A stretch of DNA of 64,000 bases from Streptomyces clavifer (GCA_014651175.1 BMWJ01000009.1:186001-250000); one strand, 5' to 3'. Positions 46,901-58,262 are shown, counted from the stretch's first letter. Numbers and translations: made by a program. The notes: generated by a model not told the origin, from the sequence alone.

Positions 46901-47517
46901 AGCCCGTCGCGGACCCGGCGCTCGATCTCGATGCCGTGGTCCATCAGCTCCAGGAAGTACTTGCCCTCGCCGAAGATGTCCTTGTAGTCGGAGGCCGCCT
47001 GGACCGCCTCGTCGAACTGTCCGAGCCGCAGCCGGGTCTGCACCTCGCCGGAGGGGCACCCGGTGGACGCGATCAGCCCTTCGGACCACTGGGCGATGGT
47101 CTCCTTGTCCATCCGCGGCCACTTCTGCAGCCAGCCCTCGGCGTAGGCGTCCGAGGAGAGCTTGAAGAGGTTGTGCAGCCCGGTGCTGTTCGACGCCCAG
47201 ATCGTCTTGTGGGTGTAACCGCCGGAACCGGACACGTCGTCGCGCTTCTGGTGCGGCTGACCCCACTGGATCTTGCGCTTGTGCTTGCGCGACTCGGGGG
47301 CGACGTAGGCCTCGATCCCGATGATGGGCGTCACACCGGCCTTCGTCGCCGAGTGGAAGAAGTCGTACGCCCCGTGGAGGTTCCCGTGGTCGGTCATGGC
47401 GATGTGCGACATGCCCATCGTGTTGCACGCCTCGAACATGTCCTTGAGCCGCGCGGCACCGTCCAGCAGCGAGTACTGGGTGTGGACGTGCAGGTGCGTG
47501 AAGGGCGGCTTGGCCAC
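43981..47517 (-). CDS. dnaE: DNA polymerase III alpha subunit
   Basis: A 1178-aa replicative polymerase subunit (DnaE1). It begins with the PHP domain (THLHVHTQYSLLDGA, HIAMTDHGNLHGAYDF) whose His/Asp ligands look complete, as in actinobacterial enzymes with PHP proofreading. The polymerase catalytic Asp residues are in PDVDIDFDERRR (about 416). The gate/thumb region contains VGPGRGSAAGSIVAYAMG, followed by finger motifs, a helix-hairpin-helix, an OB fold near IVTVGGIISGLQRKM (about 1000) and a C-terminal clamp/tau region. GTG 47517 gives the family start. It is a single gene with a 222-base upstream gap. Confidence 0.97.
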   Translation of the reverse strand: MAKPPFTHLHVHTQYSLLDGAARLKDMFEACNTMGMSHIAMTDHGNLHGAYDFFHSATKAGVTPIIGIEAYVAPESRKHKRKIQWGQPHQKRDDVSGSGGYTHKTIWASNSTGLHNLFKLSSDAYAEGWLQKWPRMDKETIAQWSEGLIASTGCPSGEVQTRLRLGQFDEAVQAASDYKDIFGEGKYFLELMDHGIEIERRVRDGLLEIGKKLSIPPLVTNDSHYTYASEATAHDALLCIQTGKNLSDPDRFRFDGTGYYLKTTEEMYAVDSSDAWQEGCANTLLVAQQIDTTGMFEKRDLMPKFEIPDGFTEITWFQEEVRVGMGRRYPGGVPDDRQKQAEYEMDIIIQMGFPGYFLVVADFIMWAKNNGIAVGPGRGSAAGSIVAYAMGITDLDPITHGLIFERFLNPERVSMPDVDIDFDERRRVEVIRYVTEKYGADKVAMIGTYGKIKAKNAIKDSARVLGYPYAMGDRLTKAMPADVLGKGIDLNGITDPKHPRYSEAGEIRGMYENEPDVQKVIDTAKGVEGLVRQMGVHAAGVIMSSEPIVDHAPIWVRHSDGVTITQWDYPQCESLGLLKMDFLGLRNLTIMDDAIKMVKANKGVDLEMLALPLDDPKTYELLCRGDTLGVFQFDGGPMRSLLRQMQPDNFEDISAVSALYRPGPMGMNSHTNYAERKNARQEITPIHPELEEPLKEVLGLTYGLIVYQEQVQKAAQIVAGYSLGEADILRRVMGKKKADELAKNFVLFEAGAKKNGFSDAAIKALWDVLVPFAGYAFNKAHSSAYGLVTYWTAYLKANYPAEYMAALLTSVKDDKDKSAVYLNECRRMGIKVLPPNVNESESNFAAQGDDVILFGLTAIRNVGQNVVDSIIRCRKAKGKYSTFPDFLDKVEAVVCNKRTVESLIKAGAFDEMGHTRKGLVAHHEPMIDNVVQVKRKEAEGQFDLFGGGQEDSDEPGFGLDVEFSDIEWEKSYLLAQEREMLGLYVSDHPLFGLEHVLSDKSDASISQLTGGEHSDGAIVTVGGIISGLQRKMTKQGNAWAIATVEDLAGSIECMFFPATYQLVSTQLVEDTVVFVKGRLDKREDVPRLVAMEMQVPDVSSAGTNAPVVLTIPTVKITPPMVTRLGEVLSNHRGDTEVRIRLQGPRKTTVLRLDRHRVKPDPALFGDLKVLLGPSCLAG

Positions 47518-47739
47518 GGCGCTGTGCCTCCGGGTCGTTGTCGGGGGCGGTGCGAAGCGCCCCGGGCGAGGGGTGGTGATCGGGCGACGGCCGACAGATG
47601 ACGGCTTGGGGGGACAGCGTGGAAGTCTACGTCTCCGAGGTGACAGGTGACGGGCACTCCGGGGTACGGTCGCGCGTTGGAAGGGCGGGGAGACCCGCCC
47701 CATTTGTCATGAACGCCATGTAGCAGGAGGCACCCAGCG

Positions 47740-49065
47740 ATGTCGGACACGCAGACCCGCGCGGAGCAGCGCGGTGAGCAGATTCTCGCCGTTTTCGACA
47801 CCGCTTTCGGCGAGCTCCTGGCCGCCGATCCCGCCGCCTTCCGGGTGAAGTTCCGCAAGATGGCCGGTTCGGCCTTCGCCTTCTACCGGGGTTCGGCGGG
47901 CCTGTTCTACGCCGATCTGGACCGTGAGCAGCACACCGGGCCGTATCTCGACGAGCGCACGAGCCGGGTGTGGATCCACGGCGATCTGCACGCGGAGAAT
48001 TTCGGCACGTACATGGACGCCAACGGCCGGCTGGTCTTCAACGTCAACGACTTCGACGAGGCCTACGTCGGCCCGTTCACCTGGGACCTCAAGCGCTTCG
48101 CGGCCTCCGTCGCCCTGATCGGCTACGCGAAGGCACTCGGCGACGACCAGATCACCGAGCTGGTCGGGGTCTACGCCGCCGCGTACCGGGAGCGCATCCA
48201 CGCCCTGGCCACGGGCGCGAAGAACGACGAGGTGCCCCCCTTCACCCTGGACACCGCCGACGGTCCGCTGCTGGGCGCCCTGCGTGACGCCCGTGCCCTG
48301 ACCCGGTTCGGGCTGCTGGACTCGATGACGGAGATCCGGGACTTCGAGCGCAGGTTCGCCCCCGGTGGCGGTGCGATCGACCTGGACGCCGCGACGCGCT
48401 ACAAGGTGCTCGCCGCGTTCGACGGCTATCTGGAGACGCTCCCGGAGTCGAGCCTGACCCGGCCCGACTCCTACCGGGTGAAGGACGTCGTCGGCCGCCG
48501 CGGGATCGGCATCGGCTCGGCCGGCCTGCCCTCGTACAACATCCTCCTGGAGGGCAACAGCGACGCCCTGGAGAACGATGTGGTGATCTACCTCAAGCAG
48601 GCGCAGACCCCGGCGGTCTCCCGGCACATCACCGACGCGGCCGTGCGGGACTACTTCCAGCACGAGGGGCACCGCACGGTGATCTCGCAGCGCGCCCTGC
48701 AGGCGCACGCGGACCCGTGGCTGGGCTGGACCGAGCTGGACGGGGCGGGCCAGCTGGTGGCCGAGGTCTCGCCGTACGCGGTCGACCTGGACTGGTCCGA
48801 CATCGACGAGCCGGAGGAGATCGCGGCGGTCGTCGCCGATCTCGGCCGGGCCACGGCGACGATGCACTCGGCGGCGGACGACGAGAGCGGGCACTCACTG
48901 GTGCCGTTCTCCACGGAGCGCGCGATCGACGCGGCCATCGCCGCCGACGAGGAGGGCTTCCAGGAGCTGCTGGTGGACTTCGCGCACAGCTACGGCGCCC
49001 GCGCCCGCGCCGATCACCAGATCTTCGTGGACCTCTTCCGCAACGGCCGGATCCCGGGGCTGTAG
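47740..49065 (+). CDS. DUF2252 family protein (kinase-like fold)
   Basis: A 441-aa DUF2252 protein. SRVWIHGDLHAENFGTY and VFNVNDFDEAYVGPFTWDLKR resemble the catalytic loop (HGDLHxxN) and the metal-binding D of aminoglycoside-phosphotransferase-like kinases, so ATP-dependent phosphotransfer is plausible, though no substrate is known. ATG 47740 has a strong caggaggcaccc site. It is followed 39 bases later by an unrelated membrane-protein gene. Confidence 0.85.
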   Translation: MSDTQTRAEQRGEQILAVFDTAFGELLAADPAAFRVKFRKMAGSAFAFYRGSAGLFYADLDREQHTGPYLDERTSRVWIHGDLHAENFGTYMDANGRLVFNVNDFDEAYVGPFTWDLKRFAASVALIGYAKALGDDQITELVGVYAAAYRERIHALATGAKNDEVPPFTLDTADGPLLGALRDARALTRFGLLDSMTEIRDFERRFAPGGGAIDLDAATRYKVLAAFDGYLETLPESSLTRPDSYRVKDVVGRRGIGIGSAGLPSYNILLEGNSDALENDVVIYLKQAQTPAVSRHITDAAVRDYFQHEGHRTVISQRALQAHADPWLGWTELDGAGQLVAEVSPYAVDLDWSDIDEPEEIAAVVADLGRATATMHSAADDESGHSLVPFSTERAIDAAIAADEEGFQELLVDFAHSYGARARADHQIFVDLFRNGRIPGL

Positions 49066-49104
49066 ACCGCGACCGACGGGCTTAGGGCTCGTTTACAGGG
49101 TCAC

Positions 49105-49839
49105 ATGACACACTCTGCGGCGATGGACGTATCAGGGAAGCAGATCAGGGCGGTACGCGCGGCGCTGTTCACCGCGCTCGTCGTCACGCTCTCCTCCGCC
49201 TCCCATGTCCTGCTCTCCCGGGTCCCGCTGCCGCTCACGGCGGTCGCGCTGCTGGCCGGGGCCGTCTTCGCCGTGGCGTTCGCGCTGGCGGGCCGGGAGC
49301 GCCGCTTCGGCGCGATCGCCGGCCTGCTGGTCCCGCTGGAGCTGGTCGCCGACACGGTGTTCACCACCGGTCAGCACCTCTGCTACGGGGCGGCCGGCGG
49401 CCCGATCACGGGCCCGCTGCGTTCCGTGGGTGTCGACCTGCTCTGCGGCGGCGAGGCGCCCGTGCCGCTCACCGGTGTCGCCTCGGCCGGGACACCGCTG
49501 GCCGGGGTGACCGCCACCGGCGACCGTGCGGCCGCCCTGCTGGCCTCCCCGGGCCCCGCGGTGCCGTGGCTGCTGCTCGCCGCGCACGTGGCGGTGGGCC
49601 TGCTGGCCGCGGCCTGGCTGCGGCACGGCGAGGCGGCGCTGGCGGGACTGCTGCGCGCGGCGGCCGCCGTCGCGTTCCGGCCACTGCTGACCGCGGCCGC
49701 CGTGGCGGGAACCGCGCGGCTCCTCGTGCGCCGCGACGCCCGCTCCGCCGGGCGGCCCGGCCCGCTCCTCCCGGCCCGTCTCCTGGTGCACTCCGTGGGT
49801 CGGCGGGGGCCGCCGAGCTCGGCCCCCGTCACGGTCTGA
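49105..49839 (+). CDS. Hypothetical membrane protein
   Basis: A 244-aa protein with about five hydrophobic segments (14-34, 40-62, 65-85, 150-172 and 178-205) and an extracytoplasmic loop with two cysteines (HLCYG and LLCGGE). The C-terminus is a basic cytoplasmic tail. I do not recognise the family. ATG 49105 has a weak cagggt site; ATG 49123 would remove six residues. It is followed 50 bases later by the second DsbA-like gene. Confidence 0.65.
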   Translation: MTHSAAMDVSGKQIRAVRAALFTALVVTLSSASHVLLSRVPLPLTAVALLAGAVFAVAFALAGRERRFGAIAGLLVPLELVADTVFTTGQHLCYGAAGGPITGPLRSVGVDLLCGGEAPVPLTGVASAGTPLAGVTATGDRAAALLASPGPAVPWLLLAAHVAVGLLAAAWLRHGEAALAGLLRAAAAVAFRPLLTAAAVAGTARLLVRRDARSAGRPGPLLPARLLVHSVGRRGPPSSAPVTV

Positions 49840-49889
49840 GTCCCGGCGCACCCGCCGCCACCACCCCCACGCACACCCGGAGAACACGC

Positions 49890-50705
49890 ATGAGCAACCG
49901 CAACAGCCAGGCCAACAAGTCCGCCGCCCGCGAGCGGCTGCGCGTGGAGCGCGAGCGCCAGGTGAAGAAGGACAAGGCGCGCAAGCAGGTCGTCGTCGCC
50001 GTATCGGTGGTCGGCGTCCTCGCCGTCGTGGGCGCCATCGCCTTCGGCGTGGCGCAGCTGAACAAGCCCTCCGCCTGGGAGGCCGCCGCCGACGCGAAGA
50101 ACGTCACCGCGCCGAAGAACACCTCGGGCGACGACGGCACGACCGTCGTGATCGGCGAGTCCTCGGCCAAGAAGACCCTGGAGCTGTACGAGGACTCGCG
50201 CTGCCCGATCTGCGCCACCTTCGAGCAGTCGGTCGGTGAGACGATCGCCAAGGACGTCGAGGCCGGCAAGTACAAGATCAAGTACGTCGGCGCGACCTTC
50301 ATCGACAACACCGACAACGGCGAGGGCTCCAAGAACGCCCTGAGCGCGCTGGGCGCGGCGCTCGACGTGAGCCCCGAGGCCTTCCTGGACTACAAGGCCG
50401 CGCTGCACTCCGCGAAGTACCACCCGCAGGAGAGTGAGGACAAGTTCGCCAAGGACGACTACCTGGTCGAGGTGGCGGACTCGGTGGACGCGCTCAAGGG
50501 CAACGCGGCGTTCAAGAAGGACGTCGAGGACGGCACGTACGACGCGTGGGCCGTCAAGATGTCCAAGGCGTTCGACAAGAGCGGTGTGCAGGGCACGCCG
50601 ACGCTCAAGATGGACGGCAAGAAGGTCACCGCCGAGGGCAGCGAGAACGCGCCCATGACGGAGGCCGAGTACGCCGCGGCGATCACCAAGGCCCTGAAGG
50701 GCTGA
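49890..50705 (+). CDS. Membrane-anchored DsbA-like thioredoxin-fold protein (second copy)
   Basis: A 271-aa protein built like the one at 11515-12336: a basic cytoplasmic N-terminus, a membrane segment at about 33-54 and an extracytoplasmic thioredoxin-like domain with the redox site YEDSRCPIC (Cys105, Cys108) and cis-Pro loop VQGTPTLKMDG. It lacks any other Cys. It likely acts on disulfides of exported proteins; the next gene encodes a Tat-exported phosphatase. ATG 49890 has cccggaga upstream. A perfect hairpin follows. Confidence 0.87.
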   Translation: MSNRNSQANKSAARERLRVERERQVKKDKARKQVVVAVSVVGVLAVVGAIAFGVAQLNKPSAWEAAADAKNVTAPKNTSGDDGTTVVIGESSAKKTLELYEDSRCPICATFEQSVGETIAKDVEAGKYKIKYVGATFIDNTDNGEGSKNALSALGAALDVSPEAFLDYKAALHSAKYHPQESEDKFAKDDYLVEVADSVDALKGNAAFKKDVEDGTYDAWAVKMSKAFDKSGVQGTPTLKMDGKKVTAEGSENAPMTEAEYAAAITKALKG

Positions 50706-50763
50706 CGGGAGGAGCTCCGGCCGCCGGAGCACCTGGGGCACAACTTCTGGTGTCGGATCACCG

Positions 50764-50798
50764 ACAGGCGGGCGAACTTCCCTGATTCGCCCGCCTGT
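50764..50798 (+). terminator. Terminator after the second DsbA-like gene
   Basis: Perfect 13-bp arms acaggcgggcgaa (50764-50776) and ttcgcccgcctgt (50786-50798), with a 9-base loop, followed by tcgctct. It lies between the DsbA-like gene and phoD, 31 bases before the phoD start. Confidence 0.8.
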
Positions 50799-50828
50799 TC
50801 GCTCTACGCGCCAGTAGGGTGCTGCTCC

Positions 50829-52499
50829 GTGACCAGTCGACAGTTCCCGCATCCCAGCCGCCGCACGGTGGTCAGAGCCGCCGCCGCGACCGCGGTCGCG
50901 GCCCCCGTGCTCGCCGCGGCCACGGCCACCGGCGCCCGCGCCGCCACCGTTCCGGCCTTCCTGCACGGCGTCGCCTCCGGCGATCCGCTGCCCGACGGCG
51001 TCCTCCTGTGGACCCGCGTCACCCCCGGGCCCGACGCCGTGCCCGGCTCGGGCCTCGGCGCCGACACACCGGTGGTCTGGGAGATCGCCGAGGACAGGGC
51101 CTTCACCCGGATCGCCGCCCGGGGCACGGCCGTCGCCCGGGCCTCCGCCGACCACACCGTGAAGGCCGACGTGCGCGGGCTGCGCCCTGCGACGGCCTAC
51201 TGGTTCCGCTTCTCGGCGGCGCCCGGCGGATCCCCGGGCGGGCACGGTGTCCTCTCCCCCGTCGGCCGTACGCGCACGGCGCCCGCCGCCGCCTCCGCCG
51301 CGCCCGGGATCCGCTTCGGCGTGGTCTCCTGCGCCAACTGGGAGGCCGGCTGGTTCTCGCCGTACCGGCATCTCGCGGCCCGCTCCGACCTGGACGCCGT
51401 GCTGCATCTGGGCGACTACATCTACGAGTACGCGTCGGGCAGTTATCCGACCCAGGACACGGTCGTACGCCCGCACGCCCCGGCACACGAGATCCTCACC
51501 CTCTCCGACTACCGGACCCGTCACGGCACGTACAAGACGGACGCAGACCTCCAGTCCCTGCACGCCGCCCACCCGGTGATCGCGATCTGGGACGACCACG
51601 AGTTCGCCAACGACGCGTGGTCGGGCGGGGCCGAGAACCACACCCCGGGCACCGAGGGTGCCTGGGCGGCGCGGGTGGCCGCGGCGAAGCAGGCCTACTT
51701 CGAGTGGATGCCCGTCCGGGCCTCCACCGAGGGCACCGTCTACCGCCGGCTGCGCTTCGGCAGCCTGGCGGAACTGCACCTGCTCGACCTGCGCAGCTTC
51801 CGCTCCGAACAGGCGTCGGTGGGCAACGGCGCGGTCGACGACCCGGAGCGCTCGGTGACCGGGCGGGCGCAGCTGGACTGGCTGAAGTCCGGCCTGGCCG
51901 CGTCGGATGCCGTCTGGAAGCTGGTCGGCACCTCCGTGATGATCTCCCCGGTCGCCTTCGGTGCGCTGCCCGCCCATCTGCTGGCACCGCTCGCGGAACT
52001 GCTGGGGCTGCCGGGAGAAGGGCTCGCCGTCAACGTCGACCAGTGGGACGGCTACACGGACGACCGCAAGGAGCTCATCTCCCACCTGCGGGACCGGTCG
52101 GTGACGAACACCGTCTTCCTGACCGGTGACATCCACATGGCATGGGCCAACGACGTGCCGGTGAAGGCGGCGACGTATCCGCTGTCGGCCTCGGCGGCCA
52201 CCGAGTTCGTGGTGACGTCGGTGACCTCGGACAACCTGGACGACATCCTGCGGGTCGCCCCCGGGACCGTCTCGGTCGTCGCGACGGCGGCGGTCCGGGC
52301 CGCCAACCGCCACGTGAAGTGGATCGACATGGACTCGCACGGCTACGGCGTCCTCGACGTGACCGCCGAGCGCTCGCAGATGGACTACTACGTGGTCTCC
52401 GACAAGACGAGCAAGGACGCCACGTCGTCCTGGGTCCGCTCGTACCGCACGCTCAGCGGCACGCAGAGGGTCGAGAGGGCCGACGCCCCCGTGCGCTGA
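50829..52499 (+). CDS. phoD: Tat-exported PhoD-family alkaline phosphatase
   Basis: A 556-aa metallophosphatase. The N-terminus has a twin-arginine signal ([21 protein letters not shown]) ending near GARAAT, so it is exported folded. The PhoD N-terminal fibronectin-like domain ([21 protein letters not shown]) is followed by metal-binding motifs [22 protein letters not shown] and [13 protein letters not shown]. PhoD enzymes use Fe3+ and Ca2+ to hydrolyse phosphate monoesters and diesters. In Streptomyces they are normally under PhoP control; I could not identify PHO boxes in the short upstream region. GTG 50829. Confidence 0.93.
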   Translation: MTSRQFPHPSRRTVVRAAAATAVAAPVLAAATATGARAATVPAFLHGVASGDPLPDGVLLWTRVTPGPDAVPGSGLGADTPVVWEIAEDRAFTRIAARGTAVARASADHTVKADVRGLRPATAYWFRFSAAPGGSPGGHGVLSPVGRTRTAPAAASAAPGIRFGVVSCANWEAGWFSPYRHLAARSDLDAVLHLGDYIYEYASGSYPTQDTVVRPHAPAHEILTLSDYRTRHGTYKTDADLQSLHAAHPVIAIWDDHEFANDAWSGGAENHTPGTEGAWAARVAAAKQAYFEWMPVRASTEGTVYRRLRFGSLAELHLLDLRSFRSEQASVGNGAVDDPERSVTGRAQLDWLKSGLAASDAVWKLVGTSVMISPVAFGALPAHLLAPLAELLGLPGEGLAVNVDQWDGYTDDRKELISHLRDRSVTNTVFLTGDIHMAWANDVPVKAATYPLSASAATEFVVTSVTSDNLDDILRVAPGTVSVVATAAVRAANRHVKWIDMDSHGYGVLDVTAERSQMDYYVVSDKTSKDATSSWVRSYRTLSGTQRVERADAPVR

Positions 52500-52511
52500 C
52501 CTCTCCGTGGG

Positions 52512-52542
52512 CCCCGCACCCGCCCGCCGGCGTGGTGCGGGG
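52512..52542. terminator. Hairpin between converging phoD and dienelactone hydrolase genes
   Basis: Perfect 8-bp arms ccccgcac (52512-52519) and gtgcgggg (52535-52542), 15-base GC-rich loop, starting 12 bases past the phoD stop. It serves both strands. Confidence 0.6.
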
Positions 52543-52574
52543 TTCCGCCGGGGGCGTACGGGGTCCCGACGGGC

Positions 52575-53144
52575 CTACAGCGTGGCGAGGAATCCGATCC
52601 CGACCTTCCAGGCCAGCTCGGCCGCGGCTTCGTCGTGGTCGGGCAGACCGGGGTCGGTGAACAGGTGCCCGGCCCCGGGGTAGCGGTAGACCTCGACGTC
52701 CGCGCCGGTCCGCTGCATCTGGAGGTACCAGCTGTTCAGCCAGTCCTGCGTCTCGAACGGATCGGGGTCGGCGACGTGCAGCTGCACCGGCAGCTCCTCC
52801 ACCGAGGCGTTCTCCGCGATGTCCGACGTGCCGTGGAGCAGCAGCAGCCCGCGCGCCTTCGCGTCCCCGAGCGCCAGGGTCTGTGCCACGGAGGCCCCGA
52901 GTGAGAAGCCCGCGTAGACCAGGCCCTGGTCGGAGTAGGGCGCGGCGGCCAGTACGGCGCGCTTGAGCAGCTCGTCCTTGCCGACCTCTTCCTGGAAGGC
53001 CATCGCCTCCTCGACCGTGTCGAAGGTGTGCCCCTCGAAGAGATCGGGCACGCGCACCTCGTGACCGGCGGCGCGAAGCCGGTCGGCAGCCGCGTGCACA
53101 GCGGGCCTCAGACCGTAGGTCGAGTGGAAAAGCATGATGTTCAT
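52575..53144 (-). CDS. Dienelactone hydrolase family protein
   Basis: A 189-aa alpha/beta hydrolase. LVYAGFSLGASVAQTLAL has the nucleophile elbow with Ser in place of the Cys of classical dienelactone hydrolases; VADPDPFETQDW supplies the acid and YPGAGHLFTDPGLPDHD the His. It is cytosolic with no signal. MNIMLFHSTYG at 53144 is the preferred start (ggga upstream); ATG 53153 would add three residues. It is divergent from the mscS gene; the substrate is unknown. Confidence 0.85.
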   Translation of the reverse strand: MNIMLFHSTYGLRPAVHAAADRLRAAGHEVRVPDLFEGHTFDTVEEAMAFQEEVGKDELLKRAVLAAAPYSDQGLVYAGFSLGASVAQTLALGDAKARGLLLLHGTSDIAENASVEELPVQLHVADPDPFETQDWLNSWYLQMQRTGADVEVYRYPGAGHLFTDPGLPDHDEAAAELAWKVGIGFLATL

Positions 53145-53191
53145 GCGTCCCATGGTGCCAGCTGTGCCCTGATCACTCGGAGGACGACGGA

Positions 53192-54334
53192 ATGGAGAAC
53201 GTACTGCGACCGCTGCTGGTGGTGGGCGGATCGCTGATGGTCACACTGGTGGCGGGCTGGCTGGTCGACCGGCTGCTGAAGCGGGCCGACGGCCGGCACC
53301 ACGAGACGCCGGTCTGGGGTCTGCTGCGCCTGTGCCGCCCGCCCCTGCAGGTGGTGCTCTGCACGGCGCTGCTGAGGGCCAGCTTCGGTCAGCTACGGCT
53401 CGACGTGGTGCGGGAGCACCGGGCGGGGATCGGCCAGGTCCTGACGCTGGTGCTGATCGGGGCCTCGGCCTGGCTGGTGATCCGTGCGGCCGCCACCATC
53501 GTCCAGTCCTCGTACGCCCGCTACGCGACGTCCACCCGTGACCCGGCCCGGGTCCGCCGGGTCCGGACGCAGGTCGCACTGATCCAGCGCGTGGTCACCG
53601 CGGTGGTGGCGACGGTCGCGGTCGCGGCGATGCTGCTGACGTTCCCGGCGATGCGCACCGTCGGTACGTCGATGCTGGCCTCCGCCGGTGTGCTCGGCAT
53701 CGTCGCCGGTGTCGCGGCGCAGTCGACCCTGGGCAATCTCTTCGCCGGCTTCCAGATCGCCTTCGGCGACATGGTCAGGATCGGCGACACCGTGGTGGTG
53801 GACGGCGAGTGGGGCACCGTGGAGGAGATCACCCTCACCTTCCTCGCGGTCCGGACCTGGGACGAGCGCCGGATCACGATGCCCGTGTCCTACTTCACCA
53901 GCCAGCCGTTCGAGAACTGGTCGCGCGGCGGGGTGCAGATGTCCGGCACCGTCTTCTTCCACCTCGACCACTCGGCCCCCGTCGCCGCGATGCGGGACAA
54001 GCTCCGCGACGTCCTCGGCGAGTGCGCCGCGTGGGACGGCCGCGACTGGTCACTGGCCGTCACGGACACCACGCCCACGACGATCGAGGTGCGGGCCGTG
54101 GTCACGGCGAAGGACGCGGACGACATCTGGACGGCGCGCTGCGCCGTGCGGGAGCAGATGATCGGCTGGCTCCGGGACCACCACCCGTACGCGCTGCCGC
54201 GGATCGTGACGGCTCCCGCCGCCCTGCCGCCTGGCGACCACTGGCGGGAGCTGACGGGTGCCGACACCCGCCGGCCCCAGTCCGAGGGTCACGTGCCGGT
54301 CCCGGAGAAGGCCCCCCGCACGGGGCGCGGCTGA
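53192..54334 (+). CDS. MscS-family mechanosensitive ion channel
   Basis: A 380-aa channel with about four membrane segments. The pore-lining helix and start of the beta domain, ASAGVLGIVAGVAAQSTLGNLFAG then FQIAFGDMVRIGDTVVVDGEWGTVEEI, are the MscS signature. It opens on membrane tension and vents solutes during osmotic downshock. The cytoplasmic alpha/beta domain and a charged C-terminal tail follow. ATG 53192 has cggaggacgacgga. It converges on the Na+/H+ antiporter gene, with a heptamer repeat in between. Confidence 0.92.
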   Translation: MENVLRPLLVVGGSLMVTLVAGWLVDRLLKRADGRHHETPVWGLLRLCRPPLQVVLCTALLRASFGQLRLDVVREHRAGIGQVLTLVLIGASAWLVIRAAATIVQSSYARYATSTRDPARVRRVRTQVALIQRVVTAVVATVAVAAMLLTFPAMRTVGTSMLASAGVLGIVAGVAAQSTLGNLFAGFQIAFGDMVRIGDTVVVDGEWGTVEEITLTFLAVRTWDERRITMPVSYFTSQPFENWSRGGVQMSGTVFFHLDHSAPVAAMRDKLRDVLGECAAWDGRDWSLAVTDTTPTTIEVRAVVTAKDADDIWTARCAVREQMIGWLRDHHPYALPRIVTAPAALPPGDHWRELTGADTRRPQSEGHVPVPEKAPRTGRG

Positions 54335-54407
54335 GGACCTCCGCTGGTGGGGCGAGGCGCACAGGAGGTACGGGCCGGGCGTCCGGGTCAGGCGCCGGGC
54401 TCAGGGC

Positions 54408-56043
<1,636 letters not shown>

Positions 56044-56155
56044 GTGGTGCCTTCCGCAGCGTGCCCTGCCCCGGGGCGCCCGGTGCTCGGCCGATCAGGT
56101 CCCCAGCGTGCCACGCGGGGGCTGCGGCCCCGGCGTCACCGCGACGGCGGACCGG

Positions 56156-56632
56156 TCAGAACGTCCGGCGCATGGCCCGGTGCGGCATCCCGGCGTCCGG
56201 GAACTCGGGACCGTACGCGACGTAGCCGAGACGCTCGTAGAAGCCGAGGGCATGGGTCTGGGCGTGCAGGTCGACGCCTGCCAGGCCCAGTGCGCGCGCC
56301 TCCCCCTCGATGGCGCGGACCAGTGCGGCGCCGACGCCGAGGCCTCGGGACTCCCTGGTCACGGCGAGCCGGCCCAGCGACCCGACGGTGGGGTCGCCCC
56401 CGGTCCGGCCGGCCGCCGCGGCTCCGTGCAGCAGGCGTCCCGTGCCGAGCGCGGAACCGTCCGCGGCCACGGCCAGGACATGGACCGCGTCGGCGTCGTG
56501 GATGTCGTACTCGATCTCCTCCGGTACCCGCTGCTCGCCGACGAAGACGTCCTTGCGCACCTGGAAGCAGGCGGCGAGATCGCTCTCCTCGACGGCTCTG
56601 CGGGTGCTGCAGGTGGCGGGTGCGGAGCTCAT
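56156..56632 (-). CDS. GNAT-family N-acetyltransferase
   Basis: A 158-aa acetyltransferase. The acetyl-CoA binding motif A reads [19 protein letters not shown], with [23 protein letters not shown] as motif B; the ending [10 protein letters not shown] resembles ElaA-like proteins. EVEFDIHD-type sequence ([11 protein letters not shown]) follows the second strand. The substrate is unknown. ATG 56632 overlaps the rluD stop (ATGA). Confidence 0.87.
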   Translation of the reverse strand: MSSAPATCSTRRAVEESDLAACFQVRKDVFVGEQRVPEEIEYDIHDADAVHVLAVAADGSALGTGRLLHGAAAAGRTGGDPTVGSLGRLAVTRESRGLGVGAALVRAIEGEARALGLAGVDLHAQTHALGFYERLGYVAYGPEFPDAGMPHRAMRRTF

Positions 56633-57570
56633 TCGCTCTCTGCCGCGATCGTGTCGAGGGCGTGGCGGAGGTCGTCCGGGTAGGTGCTGGAGAATTCGAC
56701 CCAGCTCCCGTCCGAGGGGTGCTCGAAACCGAGCCGGACGGCGTGCAGCCACTGCCGGGTCAGGCCCAGGCGCTTCGCCAGCGTCGGGTCCGCGCCGTAG
56801 GTCAGGTCGCCGACGCAGGGGTGGCGGTGCGCGGACATGTGCACCCGGATCTGGTGCGTGCGCCCGGTCTCCAGCTTGATGTCGAGCAGGCTGGCCGCGC
56901 GGTAGGCCTCGATCAGGTCGTAGTGCGTCACGGAGGGCTTGCCCTCGGAGGTGACGGCCCACTTGTAGTCGTGCTGCGGGTGGCGCCCGATGGGGGCGTC
57001 GATGGTGCCGCTCATCGGGTCCGGATGGCCCTGCACCAGCGCGTGGTACTTCTTCTCGACGATCCGGTCGCGGAACTGGGCCTTGAGCAGGGTGTAGGCA
57101 CGCTCGGACTTGGCGACGACCATCAGGCCGGAGGTGCCGACGTCCAGCCGGTGCACGACGCCCTGACGCTCGGCCGCACCTGACGTGGAGATCCGGTAGC
57201 CGGCCGCCGCGAGACCGCCGATCACCGTGGTGCCGGTCCAGCCGGGGCTGGGGTGGGCGGCGACTCCGACGGGCTTCATGACGACGACGATGTCGTCGTC
57301 GTCGTGCACGATCTCCATGCCCTCGACGGGCTCGGCGACGACCTGGACCGGAGCGGGTGCCTGCGGCATCTCCACTTCCAGCCAGGCACCGCCGTGCACC
57401 CGCTCGGACTTCCCGGCCACCGCACCGTCCACCTGGACCTTCCCGGCAGCGGCCAGCTCGGCGGCCTTGGTGCGGGAGAAACCGAACATCCGGGAGATGG
57501 CGGCGTCGACACGCTCGCCTTCCAGGCCGTCGGGTACGGGCAGGGTGCGGACCTCGGGATACGTACTCAC
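56629..57570 (-). CDS. rluD: 23S rRNA pseudouridine synthase, RluD type
   Basis: A 313-aa RluA/RluD-family enzyme. The N-terminal S4 domain ([26 protein letters not shown]) binds RNA; the catalytic Asp is in [38 protein letters not shown] is the family C-terminal block. It modifies uridines in helix 69 of 23S rRNA by analogy with RluD. GTG 57570 follows lspA by 23 bases, an order (lspA-rluD) common in bacteria. Confidence 0.93.
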   Translation of the reverse strand: MSTYPEVRTLPVPDGLEGERVDAAISRMFGFSRTKAAELAAAGKVQVDGAVAGKSERVHGGAWLEVEMPQAPAPVQVVAEPVEGMEIVHDDDDIVVVMKPVGVAAHPSPGWTGTTVIGGLAAAGYRISTSGAAERQGVVHRLDVGTSGLMVVAKSERAYTLLKAQFRDRIVEKKYHALVQGHPDPMSGTIDAPIGRHPQHDYKWAVTSEGKPSVTHYDLIEAYRAASLLDIKLETGRTHQIRVHMSAHRHPCVGDLTYGADPTLAKRLGLTRQWLHAVRLGFEHPSDGSWVEFSSTYPDDLRHALDTIAAESE

Positions 57571-57593
57571 CTGTCGAGTATGCCTTGCGCCCA

Positions 57594-58205
57594 CTAGTCC
57601 TTGTGCACGGTGCCGTCGGGGTCCAGGCCCTTGAAGGAGAGGATCACGATCAGGATGCCGCCGCAGACGATCGCGGAGTCGGCGAGGTTGAAGACGGCGA
57701 AGTGCGCGGGGGCGATGAAGTCCACCACCGCGCCCTTGAACACGCCGGGCGCGCGGAATATCCGGTCGGTGAGGTTACCGAGCGCTCCGCCGAGCAGTAG
57801 GCCCAGGGCGATGGCCCAGGGCAGGCTGTAGAGCTTGCGTGCCAGCCGGATGATCACGATGATCACCACGGCCGCGATGGCCGTGAAGATCACGGTGAAG
57901 GCCTCGCCGATCCCGAAGGCGGCGCCCGCGTTGCGGATGGCGTCGAACTTCAGCCACTCGCCGAAGATCTCGATGGGCTCCTCGTGCTCGAGCTTCGCGA
58001 CCACGATCATCTTGCTGACCAGGTCCAGGGCGTAGGCCAGGACGGCCACCCCGAGCAGGACGAGGACCTTCTTCCTGCCCCGGCCGCCACCCGTCCCGTC
58101 GCCCGCCGGGCCCGCACTCTCGGAGGGCTGCTGGGGCGTCGCCCCGTCAGCCCCCTCGGCATCAGGGATGTCCGGCGTACCGATGACGCGCTCCGCCTCT
58201 GTCAC
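57594..58205 (-). CDS. lspA: Lipoprotein signal peptidase II
   Basis: A 203-aa membrane aspartyl protease that removes signal peptides of diacylglyceryl-modified prolipoproteins. Four hydrophobic segments follow a 45-residue acidic, disordered N-terminal extension. The active site Asp residues are in [21 protein letters not shown] and [28 protein letters not shown] is the conserved first loop. GTG 58205 has gttgagggac upstream. It works after Lgt (10461-11441). Confidence 0.95.
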   Translation of the reverse strand: MTEAERVIGTPDIPDAEGADGATPQQPSESAGPAGDGTGGGRGRKKVLVLLGVAVLAYALDLVSKMIVVAKLEHEEPIEIFGEWLKFDAIRNAGAAFGIGEAFTVIFTAIAAVVIIVIIRLARKLYSLPWAIALGLLLGGALGNLTDRIFRAPGVFKGAVVDFIAPAHFAVFNLADSAIVCGGILIVILSFKGLDPDGTVHKD

Positions 58206-58262
58206 GTGAGTCCCTCAACCTAGGTGCCTGACTGAAGACGAGGGTACGACACACCGCTGAGG

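Noticed and set aside
43783-47601. 1272-codon plus-strand reading frame opposite dnaE
   Set aside because: It lies antisense to an unmistakable dnaE; its translation is Val/Asp/Leu/Gly-rich with no family motif. High GC at third positions removes stops on the opposite strand.
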